A DNA stretch of 64,000 bases from Azotobacter chroococcum. GTDB taxonomy: Bacteria > Pseudomonadota > Gammaproteobacteria > Pseudomonadales > Pseudomonadaceae. The position numbers were made by a program, and so were the translations under genes. A model generated the notes under the pieces. The model had not been told where the DNA came from. It saw nothing but the letters and a program-made list of their open reading frames with translations, and searched no databases. Where the stretch lies: contig NZ_SMMU01000001.1 of assembly GCF_004339665.1 (NCBI RefSeq), positions 124,001 through 188,000 on the forward strand. The letters run 5' to 3'. Shown in pieces: positions 1 to 8,313 of this stretch (position 1 is its first letter; every line of letters begins with the position of its first letter).

Positions 1-483
1 GAAGCCTTGATGAGTTATGTGGAAGGCCGCCAGGGACAGAACATGCAGGGCGGCGGCGCGGTGGACATCTCCTCGATGAGCCTGCCCATGCAGCTGTTCA
101 CCTACCTGTTCCGCCCGCTGCCGTTCGAGGCGAACAGCATCTTCGCCCTGGCCGCCGCCGTCGACAACATGATCCTGCTCTACCTGTTCGTCATGGGCGG
201 ACGCGCCATGCTGCGCCACCCTGGCCGGCGCTACCAGGAGAACCGCCTCTTCCTCTGGAGCTATGCGCTGATCGCCTGGCTGATGCTGGGCATGACCACG
301 GCCAACCTGGGCATCGCCCTGCGCCAGAAATGGATGTTCACGCCCATGCTGATCCTCCTGCTCCTCTCGGCACTCGGCACGGTGCGCCAGCAGGTGCGTC
401 CAACGAGCCCGCCGCTGACGCCGGTCATGCAGATCTACCAGCGCTACGGCATCCGTCCCGGACAGCAGAGGCGCGAGCCATGA
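1..483 (+). CDS. C-terminal part of an O-antigen polymerase-like membrane protein (5' truncated)
   Basis: The frame is open from the first base, so the real start lies outside the window and only the last 160 codons are visible. A Gly/Met-rich loop (QNMQGGG) leads to a FRPLPFEA motif and then about three hydrophobic segments, ending in a basic, Pro-rich cytoplasmic tail. From memory, this loop and C-terminal layout occur in polytopic Wzy-like proteins of Pseudomonas O-antigen loci; I could not compare it directly. The stop overlaps the next gene by 4 bases (ATGA), so the two are translationally coupled and the protein belongs to the glycan cluster. It could instead be an uncharacterised EPS membrane protein. 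Confidence 0.6.
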   Translation, partial: EALMSYVEGRQGQNMQGGGAVDISSMSLPMQLFTYLFRPLPFEANSIFALAAAVDNMILLYLFVMGGRAMLRHPGRRYQENRLFLWSYALIAWLMLGMTTANLGIALRQKWMFTPMLILLLLSALGTVRQQVRPTSPPLTPVMQIYQRYGIRPGQQRREP

Positions 484-1604
484 TCTTCCTGCTCGTCGCC
501 GGCTTCGCCGACTCGCTGCTGGCCTTCCGCGGCCCGCTGCTGGAAACCCTGCTCGCCCGCGGCCTGGAAGTGCACGTGGCGGCGCCGCAGCTGGCGCCCG
601 GCTGTCCCCTGCGCCTTCGCCTGGAGGCGCGCGGCCTGCGCGTGCACGACCTGCCGCTGCGCCGCACCGGCATGAACCCGCTGCAGGACTGCGCCACCCT
701 GCTGCACCTGTGGCGGCTCAAGCGGCGCATCCGCCCGACCCACGTCCTCGGCTACACCGCCAAGCCGGTGATCTACGGCTCGCTGGCCGCCGCGCTGGCC
801 GGGGTGCCGCAGCGCTTCGCACTGATCACCGGGCTGGGCTACGCCTTCACCGGCGAGGATGGGGAGCGCGGCGCCCGCGGCCTGCTGCACGCCCTGCTGC
901 CGCGCCTCTACGCCCTGGCGCTGCGGCGGACCCACAAGGTGTTCTTCCAGAACCCCGACGACCAGGCGCTGTTCCGCGTCCAGGGCATCCTCGGTCCGGC
1001 GACGCCCTCCTGCGTGGTCAACGGCTCCGGCGTCGACCTGCTCGAATACCCCGTCGCGCCCGTGCCGGCGCGGCCGCACTTCCTGCTGATCGCCCGGCTG
1101 CTGGGCGACAAGGGCGTGCGCGAATACGCCGCGGCGGCGCGCCAGGTGAAGAACCGCTGCCCCTCGGCGGTCTTCGCGCTGGTCGGCTGGATCGACGACA
1201 ATCCCGACGCCATCGATCAGGCGGAACTGGATGGCTGGATCGCCGATGGCACGCTGCGCTACCTCGGCCGCCTGGACGACGTGCGCCCGGCGATCGCCGC
1301 CTGCAGCGTGTACGTCCTGCCCTCCTATCGCGAGGGCACCCCGCGCACCGTGCTGGAGGCCATGGCCATGGGCCGCGCGGTGATCACCACCGACGCGCCC
1401 GGCTGCCGCGAGACGGTGGTCGACGGCGACAACGGCTTTCGCGTGCCGGTGAAGGCGGTGGACGAACTGGCCCGCGCCATGCAGCGCTTCATCGAGGAGC
1501 CGGGGCTGGCCGCGCGCATGGGCGCCCGCTCGCGGCAGCTGGCCGAGGAGAAATACGACGTGCAGCGGATCAACGCCCGGCTGCTGCAGGAGATGGGGCT
1601 GTGA
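480..1604 (+). CDS. PglA-like family 4 glycosyltransferase
   Basis: A 374-residue GT-B fold glycosyltransferase predicted to add a sugar to an undecaprenyl-diphosphate-linked acceptor on the cytoplasmic face of the inner membrane. The start at 480 gives the normal N-terminal beta strand (MIFLLVAGFADSLL); a longer frame upstream would run into the previous gene. The N-terminal half has the HDLPLRRTGMNP and ITGLGYAF stretches typical of the PglA group, which adds GalNAc to bacillosamine in Campylobacter. The C-terminal half has PSYREGTPRTVLEAMAMG, with the conserved Glu of the GT4 donor site. It overlaps the gene before by 4 bases and the gene after by 1 base. The family is clear; the exact donor sugar is inferred from the neighbours. 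Confidence 0.85.
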   Translation: MIFLLVAGFADSLLAFRGPLLETLLARGLEVHVAAPQLAPGCPLRLRLEARGLRVHDLPLRRTGMNPLQDCATLLHLWRLKRRIRPTHVLGYTAKPVIYGSLAAALAGVPQRFALITGLGYAFTGEDGERGARGLLHALLPRLYALALRRTHKVFFQNPDDQALFRVQGILGPATPSCVVNGSGVDLLEYPVAPVPARPHFLLIARLLGDKGVREYAAAARQVKNRCPSAVFALVGWIDDNPDAIDQAELDGWIADGTLRYLGRLDDVRPAIAACSVYVLPSYREGTPRTVLEAMAMGRAVITTDAPGCRETVVDGDNGFRVPVKAVDELARAMQRFIEEPGLAARMGARSRQLAEEKYDVQRINARLLQEMGL

Positions 1605-2200
1605 TGCCCAAGCGCCTGTTCGACCTCCTCGTCGCCACCACCGCCCTGCTGCTGCTCGCCCCGCTCTTGCTGGTGCTGGCCTGGCTGGTGCGCCGGCGGA
1701 TCGGAACGCCGGTGCTGTTCCGCCAGCTGCGTCCCGGCCTGCACGGCCGGCCGTTCGAGCTGCTCAAGTTCCGCAGCATGCGCGAGGCGCTGGACGAGCG
1801 CGGCCGGCCGCTGCCCGACGCCGAGCGCCTGACGCCGTTCGGCCGCTTCCTGCGCGCCAGCAGCCTCGACGAGCTGCCGGAGCTGTGGAACGTGCTGCGC
1901 GGCGACATGAGCCTGGTCGGCCCGCGCCCGCTCTTGATGGAGTACCTGCCGCTCTATACCCCGGAACAGGCCCGCCGCCACGCGGTCCGACCCGGCATCA
2001 CCGGCTGGGCGCAGGTCAACGGCCGCAACGCCCTGAGCTGGGAGGAGAAGTTCCGTCTGGATGTCTGGTACGTGGACCACCGTTCGTTTCGCCTCGACCT
2101 GCGCATTCTCCTGCTGACCCTGAAGCGGGTGCTGGCGCGCGAGGGCATCAACGCCGAAGGCGAGGCGACCATGGCACGGTTCACAGGGAGCAAATCATGA
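1604..2200 (+). CDS. PglC-like monotopic phosphosugar (initiating) transferase
   Basis: A 198-residue polyprenyl-phosphate hexose-1-phosphate transferase of the short PglC type. It would transfer a phosphosugar from a UDP-sugar to undecaprenyl phosphate and so start glycan assembly. One hydrophobic N-terminal segment (residues about 5-25) is followed by the family core: LLKFRSMR, SLDELPELWNVL, SLVGPRPLL and RPGITGWAQVNGRN. The long CoA-binding and multi-helix N-terminus of WcaJ-type enzymes is absent. The start codon shares one base with the upstream stop (TGATG). With the PglA-, PglD- and PglE-like neighbours the likely substrate is UDP-di-N-acetylbacillosamine, but that is inference. Confidence 0.88.
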   Translation: MPKRLFDLLVATTALLLLAPLLLVLAWLVRRRIGTPVLFRQLRPGLHGRPFELLKFRSMREALDERGRPLPDAERLTPFGRFLRASSLDELPELWNVLRGDMSLVGPRPLLMEYLPLYTPEQARRHAVRPGITGWAQVNGRNALSWEEKFRLDVWYVDHRSFRLDLRILLLTLKRVLAREGINAEGEATMARFTGSKS

Positions 2201-2814
2201 AAAGACTGGCCATTCTCGGCGCCAGCGGCCACGGCAAGGTGGTGGCGGATACCGCCGAACGCTGCGGCTGGCGCTCTGTGGTGTTCTTCGACGACGCCTG
2301 GCCGAAGCGCCAGCACAACGGCTCTTGGGTGGTGATCGGCAACGGCGCGGTGCTGTTCGACGCCCTGGCCGGTTTCGACGGGGTGCTGGTGGCGATCGGC
2401 GACAACCGCATCCGCCAAGACCGGCTGCGCCGCCTGCGCGACGCCGGGGCGCCGCTGGTCACGCTGATCCACCCGGCGGCGACGGTCAGCCCCCACGCGC
2501 GGCTCGGCGAAGGCTCGGTGGTGTTCGCCGGCGCGGTGCTGAACGTCGATGCCCAGGTGGGGCCGGGCGCCATTCTCAACACCGCCTGCAGCGTCGACCA
2601 CGACTGCCGCCTGGGCGAGGCGGTGCACGTCAGCCCCGGCGCGCACCTGGCCGGCGGCGTGCAGGTCGGCGACCTGAGCTGGATCGGCATCGGCGCCAGC
2701 GTGCGCCAGTCGCTGCGCCTCGGCCGGCGGGTGATGGTCGGCGCCGGCGCGGCGGTGGTGACCGACGTGGCGGACGACACCACGGTGGTCGGCATCCCGG
2801 CGCGACCGCTCTGA
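2197..2814 (+). CDS. PglD/NeuD-family sugar O/N-acetyltransferase
   Basis: A 205-residue left-handed beta-helix acetyltransferase. It begins with a Rossmann-like substrate domain (LGASGHGKVVADTAE, residues about 5-20). From about residue 95 it has hexapeptide repeats, including the region NTACSVDHDC, where His135 matches the catalytic base of PglD. PglD acetylates the 4-amino group of UDP-4-amino sugars with acetyl-CoA. An AGGGAG ribosome site precedes ATG 2197, which overlaps the previous stop by 4 bases. The aminotransferase next door would provide the amino-sugar substrate. A sialic-acid O-acetyltransferase role (NeuD) is the alternative family label, but no sialic acid genes are present. 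Confidence 0.87.
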   Translation: MKRLAILGASGHGKVVADTAERCGWRSVVFFDDAWPKRQHNGSWVVIGNGAVLFDALAGFDGVLVAIGDNRIRQDRLRRLRDAGAPLVTLIHPAATVSPHARLGEGSVVFAGAVLNVDAQVGPGAILNTACSVDHDCRLGEAVHVSPGAHLAGGVQVGDLSWIGIGASVRQSLRLGRRVMVGAGAAVVTDVADDTTVVGIPARPL

Positions 2815-2832
2815 ACGCGAGGGTTTGCGAAG

Positions 2833-4008
2833 ATGCAGGACAGCCCCTTCTCCCCCTGGCCCAGCTTCACCGAGGAAGAGGCCGACGCCGTGCGCGCGGT
2901 GCTGCTCTCCAACCGGGTCAACTACTGGACCGGCGAGCAATGCCGCGAATTCGAACGGGAGTTCGCCGCCTGGAGCGGCTGCGCCCACGCCATCGCCCTG
3001 GCCAACGGCACCGTGGCCCTGGACGTGGCGCTCAGGGCCCTGGGCATCGGCCCGGGCGACGAGGTGGTGGTGACGCCGCGCAGCTTCTTCGCCTCGGCCG
3101 CCTGCATCGTCAACGCCGGCGCCGTGCCGGTGTTCGCCGAGGTCGACCGCGACTCGCAGAACATCACCGCCGAGAGCATCCGCGCGGTGCTGACGCCGCG
3201 CACCCGGGCGCTGCTCTGCGTGCACCTGGCCGGCTGGCCCTGCGACATGGCGCCGATCATGGCGCTGGCCGAAGCGCGCGGCCTCAAGGTCATCGAGGAC
3301 TGCGCCCAGGCCCACGGTGCGCGCTACCGGGGCCGCTCGGTGGGCCGCCTCGGGCATGTCGGCGCCTGGTCGTTCTGCCAGGACAAGATCGTCAGCACCG
3401 GCGGCGAGGGCGGCATGCTCACCACCGACGACCGGGCGCTGTGGGCGCGGATCTGGTCGCTCAAGGACCACGGCAAGAGCTGGGAAGCGGTCCACGCCCG
3501 CCGGCATCCGCCGGGCTTTCGCTGGCTGCACGAGAGCTTCGGCGGCAACGGGCGGATGACCGAGATGCAGGCGGCGCTCGGGCGCATCCAGCTGCGCCGG
3601 CTGCCCGACTGGCATGCAAGACGGCTGGCCAACGCCGAGCGCATCTGGCGCTGCGCGCGGGGCCTGCCGGCGTTGCGCGTGCCGGAGCTGCCGGCGGACA
3701 TCGAGCACGCCGCCTACAAGTGCTACCTGTTCGTCGAACCGCAGCGGCTGAACGACGGCTGGGACCGCGAGCGCATCCTCGCCGAAATCGTCGCGCGCGG
3801 CGTGCCCTGCTTTTCTGGCAGCTGTCCCGAGCTGTACCTGGAGCGGGCCTTCGAGGGCACCCCCTGGCGGCCGGCCGAGCGCCTGCCGGTGGCCCGCGAA
3901 CTGGGCGAGACCAGCCTGATGTTTCTCGTCCACCCCACCCTGAACGACGCGGAAATCGAGCGGACCTGCGCGGTGCTGGGCGCCGTGATGAACGAGGCGG
4001 CCCGCTGA
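2833..4008 (+). CDS. DegT/DnrJ/EryC1 family sugar aminotransferase (PglE-like)
   Basis: A 391-residue PLP-dependent aminotransferase that would convert a UDP-4-keto-6-deoxy-hexosamine to its 4-amino form, with glutamate as usual amino donor. The N-terminal part carries LANGTVALDVALRALG and the TPRSFFASA loop. ViEDCAQAHG places the PLP-binding Asp/Gln, and FCQDKIVSTGGEGG holds the Schiff-base lysine, Lys185. Length is normal for the family. It sits 18 bases after the PglD-like gene, in the same transcription unit. The keto substrate is probably made by the WbpM-type dehydratase at 10539-12620. The exact stereochemistry of the product (bacillosamine-type or other) cannot be read from the sequence. 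Confidence 0.87.
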   Translation: MQDSPFSPWPSFTEEEADAVRAVLLSNRVNYWTGEQCREFEREFAAWSGCAHAIALANGTVALDVALRALGIGPGDEVVVTPRSFFASAACIVNAGAVPVFAEVDRDSQNITAESIRAVLTPRTRALLCVHLAGWPCDMAPIMALAEARGLKVIEDCAQAHGARYRGRSVGRLGHVGAWSFCQDKIVSTGGEGGMLTTDDRALWARIWSLKDHGKSWEAVHARRHPPGFRWLHESFGGNGRMTEMQAALGRIQLRRLPDWHARRLANAERIWRCARGLPALRVPELPADIEHAAYKCYLFVEPQRLNDGWDRERILAEIVARGVPCFSGSCPELYLERAFEGTPWRPAERLPVARELGETSLMFLVHPTLNDAEIERTCAVLGAVMNEAAR

Positions 4009-4053
4009 GCCTGCCGACGGCCCAAGCATTCTATTTCTGGAGGACTTCCAGCG

Positions 4054-5034
4054 ATGGTGTTTCCTGTCTTCCTGACGGTGATCTTCGTCATGCGCAACCA
4101 AGCGTCCTGTCTGGAAGGACTGCTGACCGAGGCGGCCGCCGAGATCGCGGCGCTCGTCAGCGACTACGAGCTGGTCATCATCGACAACGCCTCCCATGAC
4201 GACAGCCTCGCGGTCCTCCAGCGACTCACCGGCGAAAACGGGCTGGCCAACCTGCAGGTCTACGCCCTGAACAAGGAGGTGGACATGGATACCGCCTCCT
4301 GGGTCGGCCTGGAGAACGCCCTGGGCGACTACATCGCGGTCATCGATCCCTTGTGCGACGACATCGGCTTTCTGCCGGCCATGCTCGAACGCGCGGTGAA
4401 CGGTGCCGAGGTGATCTTCGCCAGCAATCGACAGAAGCCTGCGCAGGGCCTGGCCTACCGGCTGGCCTACGCCTTCTTCAACGTTCTCTATCGTTGCTTC
4501 AATGACATTCACCTGGCCAGGGAAGCGCCGCAGTACCGCATCCTCAGCAGGCGCGTGGTCAACTTCATCCTGCAGCATCCCCAGCCGGCCATCACCTACC
4601 GCCATCTTCCCGCCAGCGGAGGCTTCGCCCGCGCCAACCTCAGCTACAGCGCACGCCCCAGAGGCAGGGTCAGCAAGCACCTGTTCGACAGCATCGACCG
4701 CGGCATGCGCCTGCTGGTGTCGACGACGCACGCGCCCATGCGCCTGGTGACCTCGCTGTCGCTGTTCGGCGCGGTCGCCAATCTCCTGTACTCCGTGTAC
4801 GTGATCGCGGTGGCCCTGTTCAAGTCCGACATCGCCCCCGGCTGGATCAGCGTCTCGCTGCAGCAGTCCGGCATGTTCTTCCTGATTTCCCTGGTCCTGC
4901 TGGTGTTGGGCGAATACATCCTGACCATGGCCAGCCTGTCGAGCGAAGGCCCGCGCGTCTACGTCAGCCAGGAGTTCACCAGCGCGCGCATGACGCGACG
5001 CGAAAAACTGAACGTCGAGGAAGCGCTGTCCTAA
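4054..5034 (+). CDS. GtrB/ArnC-like polyprenyl-phosphate glycosyltransferase (GT2)
   Basis: A 326-residue family-2 glycosyltransferase with a cytoplasmic GT-A domain and two C-terminal transmembrane segments (residues about 230-255 and 270-290), the layout of GtrB, ArnC and DPM-synthase-like enzymes that load one sugar onto undecaprenyl phosphate. Visible motifs are ELVIIDNASHDDS near residue 45 and an acidic DPLCDD where DPM synthases have the metal-binding Asp pair. A strong GGAGG lies upstream of ATG 4054. It begins a run of seven genes that includes an SMR-type small membrane protein and a polytopic protein, the usual partners of GtrB. The sugar is unknown. Confidence 0.82.
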   Translation: MVFPVFLTVIFVMRNQASCLEGLLTEAAAEIAALVSDYELVIIDNASHDDSLAVLQRLTGENGLANLQVYALNKEVDMDTASWVGLENALGDYIAVIDPLCDDIGFLPAMLERAVNGAEVIFASNRQKPAQGLAYRLAYAFFNVLYRCFNDIHLAREAPQYRILSRRVVNFILQHPQPAITYRHLPASGGFARANLSYSARPRGRVSKHLFDSIDRGMRLLVSTTHAPMRLVTSLSLFGAVANLLYSVYVIAVALFKSDIAPGWISVSLQQSGMFFLISLVLLVLGEYILTMASLSSEGPRVYVSQEFTSARMTRREKLNVEEALS

Positions 5035-5059
5035 TCGATCCCCTGCCAGCGAGTGTCCG

Positions 5060-6187
5060 ATGCCCACGTCTCCAGCAGACCAGGATGCCATCGTGATCGG
5101 TGGCGGTTTCTATGGCTCCGTCATCGCCGTTTACCTGGCGCGGCAGCGCGGACTCAGGCATATCGCCCTGATCGAGCGCGAACCGGCCCTGCTCAGTCGC
5201 GCCTCCTACAACAACCAGGCGCGGGTGCACAACGGCTACCACTATCCGCGCAGCTTCACCACGGCCTATCGCAGCCGGGTCAACCTGCCCCGCTTCGTGC
5301 GCCAGTGGCCGGAAGCAGTGAAGCAGGACTTCACCAAGCTGTATGCGATCGCCCGTCAAAACTCGAAGGTCACCGCCCGCCAGTTCGAGCGCTTCTGCCG
5401 GGAGATCGGCGCCAGGCTTCAGCCGGCAACCCCGACGCTGCGCGCGCTGTTCGAGCCGCACCTGATCGAGGACGTGTTCATGGTCGAAGAGTACGCCTTC
5501 GACGCCACCCGGCTGGCCAGCTGGGCCGAGCGCGAGCTGCAGGCCTGCGGCGTCCGGATTCGTTACGAGACGCAGGCCACCGCGATCTTCCGTGGCGCAA
5601 ACGGCACGCTGCAGGTGACGACGGAAACGAATCGGGGAGTACGGGAAAGCCTTTCCTGCCGCTACCTGTTCAACTGCACCTACAGCGGGCTCAATCAGTT
5701 CCAGGGGGACTTTTCCAGGACCCGGACCGGGCTCAAGCAGGAAATCGCGGAAATCGCCCTGGTACGGATGCCCTCCCCCCTGCAGGGACTGGGCATCACG
5801 GTCATGGACGGGCCCTTCTTCTCGCTGATGCCCTTTCCCTCGCGCGGCCTGCACAGCCTCAGCCATGTCCGCTACACCCCGCATCTGCACTGGGACGATG
5901 CGCCCGGCATCGACCCTTACCGGAAACTGAAGGGATACGCGCATGAAAGCCGGGTCGACCGCATGCTCAGGGGCGTGGCCCGCTACATGCCCGGCATGCT
6001 CGAGGCGACCCCTGTCGATTCCCTGTTCGAGGTCAAGACCGTGCTGGTCAAGAACGAGGGCGACGACGGAAGGCCCATCCTCTTCGAGCAGCACCACGAA
6101 CTGCCGAGCTGTTACTCGGTGCTGGGCGGCAAGATCGACAACATCTACGACGCTCTCGACAAGCTCGATGAGCAGGAGATCGCGTGA
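5060..6187 (+). CDS. FAD-dependent oxidoreductase of the D-amino acid oxidase (DAO) superfamily
   Basis: A 375-residue flavoprotein. The N-terminus has the dinucleotide-binding GGGFYGS motif (residues about 12-18) followed by the Glu of the second strand (IALIERE). A conserved-looking ARVHNGYHYPRS stretch lies near residue 55, at the place where L-2-hydroxyglutarate and glycine oxidases have HxG(I/Y)Y active-site sequences. There is no signal peptide, so it acts in the cytoplasm. It lies between a GtrB-like transferase and an SDR with tight spacing, so the substrate may be a sugar, free, nucleotide-linked or lipid-linked. I cannot name the reaction. The family call is firm; the role is inferred from context. 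Confidence 0.78.
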   Translation: MPTSPADQDAIVIGGGFYGSVIAVYLARQRGLRHIALIEREPALLSRASYNNQARVHNGYHYPRSFTTAYRSRVNLPRFVRQWPEAVKQDFTKLYAIARQNSKVTARQFERFCREIGARLQPATPTLRALFEPHLIEDVFMVEEYAFDATRLASWAERELQACGVRIRYETQATAIFRGANGTLQVTTETNRGVRESLSCRYLFNCTYSGLNQFQGDFSRTRTGLKQEIAEIALVRMPSPLQGLGITVMDGPFFSLMPFPSRGLHSLSHVRYTPHLHWDDAPGIDPYRKLKGYAHESRVDRMLRGVARYMPGMLEATPVDSLFEVKTVLVKNEGDDGRPILFEQHHELPSCYSVLGGKIDNIYDALDKLDEQEIA

Positions 6188-6249
6188 AGGGCGCTGTCCC
6201 CTCCGGAGCGATCCCCTTTTCACCGCCGATAGAATCAAGAGTTCTCGCC

Positions 6250-7044
6250 ATGACTGACGCACTGATCGGCTTTTCCGGATTCGTCGGCTCCACCCTGCTG
6301 GCCCAGGCCCGCTTCGATGCCCGCTATCGCTCGACGAACATCGGGGAAATCGAGGGTCGGACCTTCGACAGCGTCGTTTGCGCCGGCGCCCCCGCGCAGA
6401 AATGGATCGCCAACCGCGACCCGGAAACGGACTGGCGGAACATCGAGGCCCTGATCGCCCATCTGCAAAGACTGCGCTGCCGCCGGTTCGTGCTGATCAG
6501 CACCGTGGACGTCTTCAGGAACCCCTCGGGCGTGGACGAAAACAGCCCTGTCGACGAGTCGGGCCTGCAGCCCTACGGCCTGCACCGCCGCCGCCTCGAG
6601 CAGTTCGTCGAACGGCATTTCCCCGGGCACCTGATCGTTCGCCTGCCGGGACTGGTGGGGCCCGGCCTGCGCAAGAACGTCGTCTTCGACCTCCTGAACG
6701 ACAACAGCCTCGAGGCGATCGATAGCCGCGGCGTTTTCCAGTTCTACCCGATGGTCAACCTCTGGTACGACCTCCGGACCGCGCTCGCCGCCGGCCTGAC
6801 GCTGCTGCACCTGACCGCGGAGCCGCTCGGCGTGGCCGAGGTCGCACGCCAAGGTTTCGGCAGGCCCTTCGACAACCGCCTGGCCGCCCCGCCGGCGCGC
6901 TACGACCTGCAGACCCGCCATGCACGGCTTTTCGGCGCTGCCGGCCGCTACCAGTACAGCGCCCGGGAGAGCCTGCAGGCGATCAGGGCCTATGCGCAGT
7001 CCGAGCCGTTCGCCCGCACGTCCGCCGCAGAAGAGAAGGCATGA
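6250..7044 (+). CDS. NAD-dependent epimerase/dehydratase-like protein with altered catalytic lysine
   Basis: A 264-residue extended-SDR-like protein. I chose ATG 6250 because the Rossmann glycine motif (IGFSGFVGS) then begins at residue 6; a GTG at 6184 overlapping the previous stop would add 22 unlikely residues. The fold signals are ISTVDVF in the central strand and a region at residues 109-113 that reads YGLHR, where active SDRs have Y-x-x-x-K. The Lys-to-Arg change may mean altered or lost oxidoreductase activity. It overlaps the TIM-barrel gene by 4 bases. The enzyme probably works on the same sugar as its neighbours, but its reaction is not predictable from sequence alone. Confidence 0.75.
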   Translation: MTDALIGFSGFVGSTLLAQARFDARYRSTNIGEIEGRTFDSVVCAGAPAQKWIANRDPETDWRNIEALIAHLQRLRCRRFVLISTVDVFRNPSGVDENSPVDESGLQPYGLHRRRLEQFVERHFPGHLIVRLPGLVGPGLRKNVVFDLLNDNSLEAIDSRGVFQFYPMVNLWYDLRTALAAGLTLLHLTAEPLGVAEVARQGFGRPFDNRLAAPPARYDLQTRHARLFGAAGRYQYSARESLQAIRAYAQSEPFARTSAAEEKA

Positions 7045-7877
7045 GACTGGCCATTTCCAACATCGCCTGGGACCGCGACGAGGACCCGGCGATCGCCGGG
7101 CTGCTGCAGGAGCGCGGAGTCGATGCGATCGATGTCGCTCCAGGCAAGTACTTCCCGGAGCCCGGCCAGGCAAGCGCGCAGGACATCGCCCACGTCAGGC
7201 GCTGGTGGTCCGAACACGGCATCGAGATCACCGGCATGCAGGCGCTGCTGTTCGGCACCCGGGGCCTGAACCTCTTCGGCCCGGCACAAGTGCGCGAGGC
7301 GATGCTGAAGCATCTCGCCGCCGTGTGCCGCATCGGTGCGCTCCTGGGAGCCCGGCGGCTGGTGTTCGGCTCGCCGAAGAACCGCGACCGCAGCGGCCTG
7401 GACGACCGAACGGCGCTGGAGCAGGCAATCCCCTTCTTCCGGCAGCTGGGCGACATTGCCCAAGCCGAGGGCGTGACCCTCTGCCTTGAGCCCAATCCGT
7501 CCCGCTACGGCGCGAATTTCCTGACCGGCAGCGTCGAGACCGCGCAGCTGGTGCGGCTGCTCGCCCACCCGGCGATACGGATGCAACTGGATACCGGGGC
7601 CCTGATCCTCAACGGTGAAGACCCGCGGGCCGTGCTGGAGGACTGCTCGGCATTGATCGGGCATGTCCACCTCAGCGAGCCCGACCTGCTGCCGCTGGGC
7701 GACGGGGGCACCGATCACCCGGGGCTGGCGGGCGCCCTGGCGCGGTTCCTGCCCGAGCATGTGGCGACCATCGAGATGCTGGCCACCGAAACCGAGCCGC
7801 ACGCCGCCGCGATCGGGCGCGCCCTCGACGTGGCCATCCACCATTACCGCGACCATGGGAGTGCAGCCAGGCCATGA
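7041..7877 (+). CDS. Sugar phosphate isomerase/epimerase family TIM-barrel protein
   Basis: A 278-residue protein of the xylose isomerase-like TIM barrel (AP endonuclease 2-like) superfamily. Metal-site candidates are Glu in LCLEPNPSRYG, Asp in MQLDTGALIL, His in GHVHLSEPD and Glu in ATIEMLATE, in the expected order along the barrel. Members isomerise or epimerise sugars and polyols with a divalent metal. Its start overlaps the SDR stop by 4 bases and its stop overlaps the SMR gene start by 4 bases, so it is part of a coupled unit. The product sugar presumably feeds the lipid-linked transfer steps of this block; the precise substrate is unknown. Confidence 0.78.
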   Translation: MRLAISNIAWDRDEDPAIAGLLQERGVDAIDVAPGKYFPEPGQASAQDIAHVRRWWSEHGIEITGMQALLFGTRGLNLFGPAQVREAMLKHLAAVCRIGALLGARRLVFGSPKNRDRSGLDDRTALEQAIPFFRQLGDIAQAEGVTLCLEPNPSRYGANFLTGSVETAQLVRLLAHPAIRMQLDTGALILNGEDPRAVLEDCSALIGHVHLSEPDLLPLGDGGTDHPGLAGALARFLPEHVATIEMLATETEPHAAAIGRALDVAIHHYRDHGSAARP

Positions 7878-8230
7878 AGTGGCTCATTCTGCTACTGGGC
7901 ATCGTCGCCAATGCCTCCGCCAGCGTGCTGGTCAAGCTGGCGATGATGCCGCCGCGCAAGTTCCCCTCCCTCGACAAGCCGCTGGCGGCCCTGCAGAACT
8001 GGCCGTTCTGGCTGGGCCTGGGCCTCTACGGGGCGGCGTTCCTGCTCTACGCCGCCGCGCTGGTTCGTCTCCCGCTCAACGTGGCGCATCCGATCCTGAC
8101 CGCCGGCGCGGTGGCGACCGTAGCCCTGTTCTCGCTGCTGATCTTCCGCGAGACCTTCCACTGGACGACAGGGGCCGGAATCGTGCTGGTCATCGCGGGT
8201 GTGGCGCTGATCACGGCACGGATGGCTTGA
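7874..8230 (+). CDS. Small multidrug resistance/EamA-like four-helix membrane protein, candidate lipid-linked sugar flippase
   Basis: A 118-residue protein with four hydrophobic segments (starting MKWLILLLGIVANAS) and the LPLNVAHPILTAGAVATVALFS stretch near the third helix, as in SMR/DMT half-size proteins such as ArnE, ArnF and EmrE. In glycan gene clusters such proteins move undecaprenyl-phosphate sugars across the inner membrane. Its coupling to sugar-tailoring enzymes upstream and a polytopic protein downstream favours flipping over drug export. It begins inside the stop of the preceding gene (ATGA). The family is well supported; the transported molecule is inferred. Confidence 0.8.
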   Translation: MKWLILLLGIVANASASVLVKLAMMPPRKFPSLDKPLAALQNWPFWLGLGLYGAAFLLYAAALVRLPLNVAHPILTAGAVATVALFSLLIFRETFHWTTGAGIVLVIAGVALITARMA

Positions 8231-8313
8231 AAAGCCAGCAGCCCCTGTTCGAAGGATTGCCCAAACCCTGCAACCTTTCAGCATCTCATCTTCATTTCCG
8301 GAAGAAACGAGAC

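Noticed and set aside
1954-5091. Very long minus-strand open frame (1045 codons)
   Set aside because: It is a GC-bias shadow of five well-supported plus-strand genes; its translation is low-complexity with His/Gln/Arg/Ala runs and no family motif.
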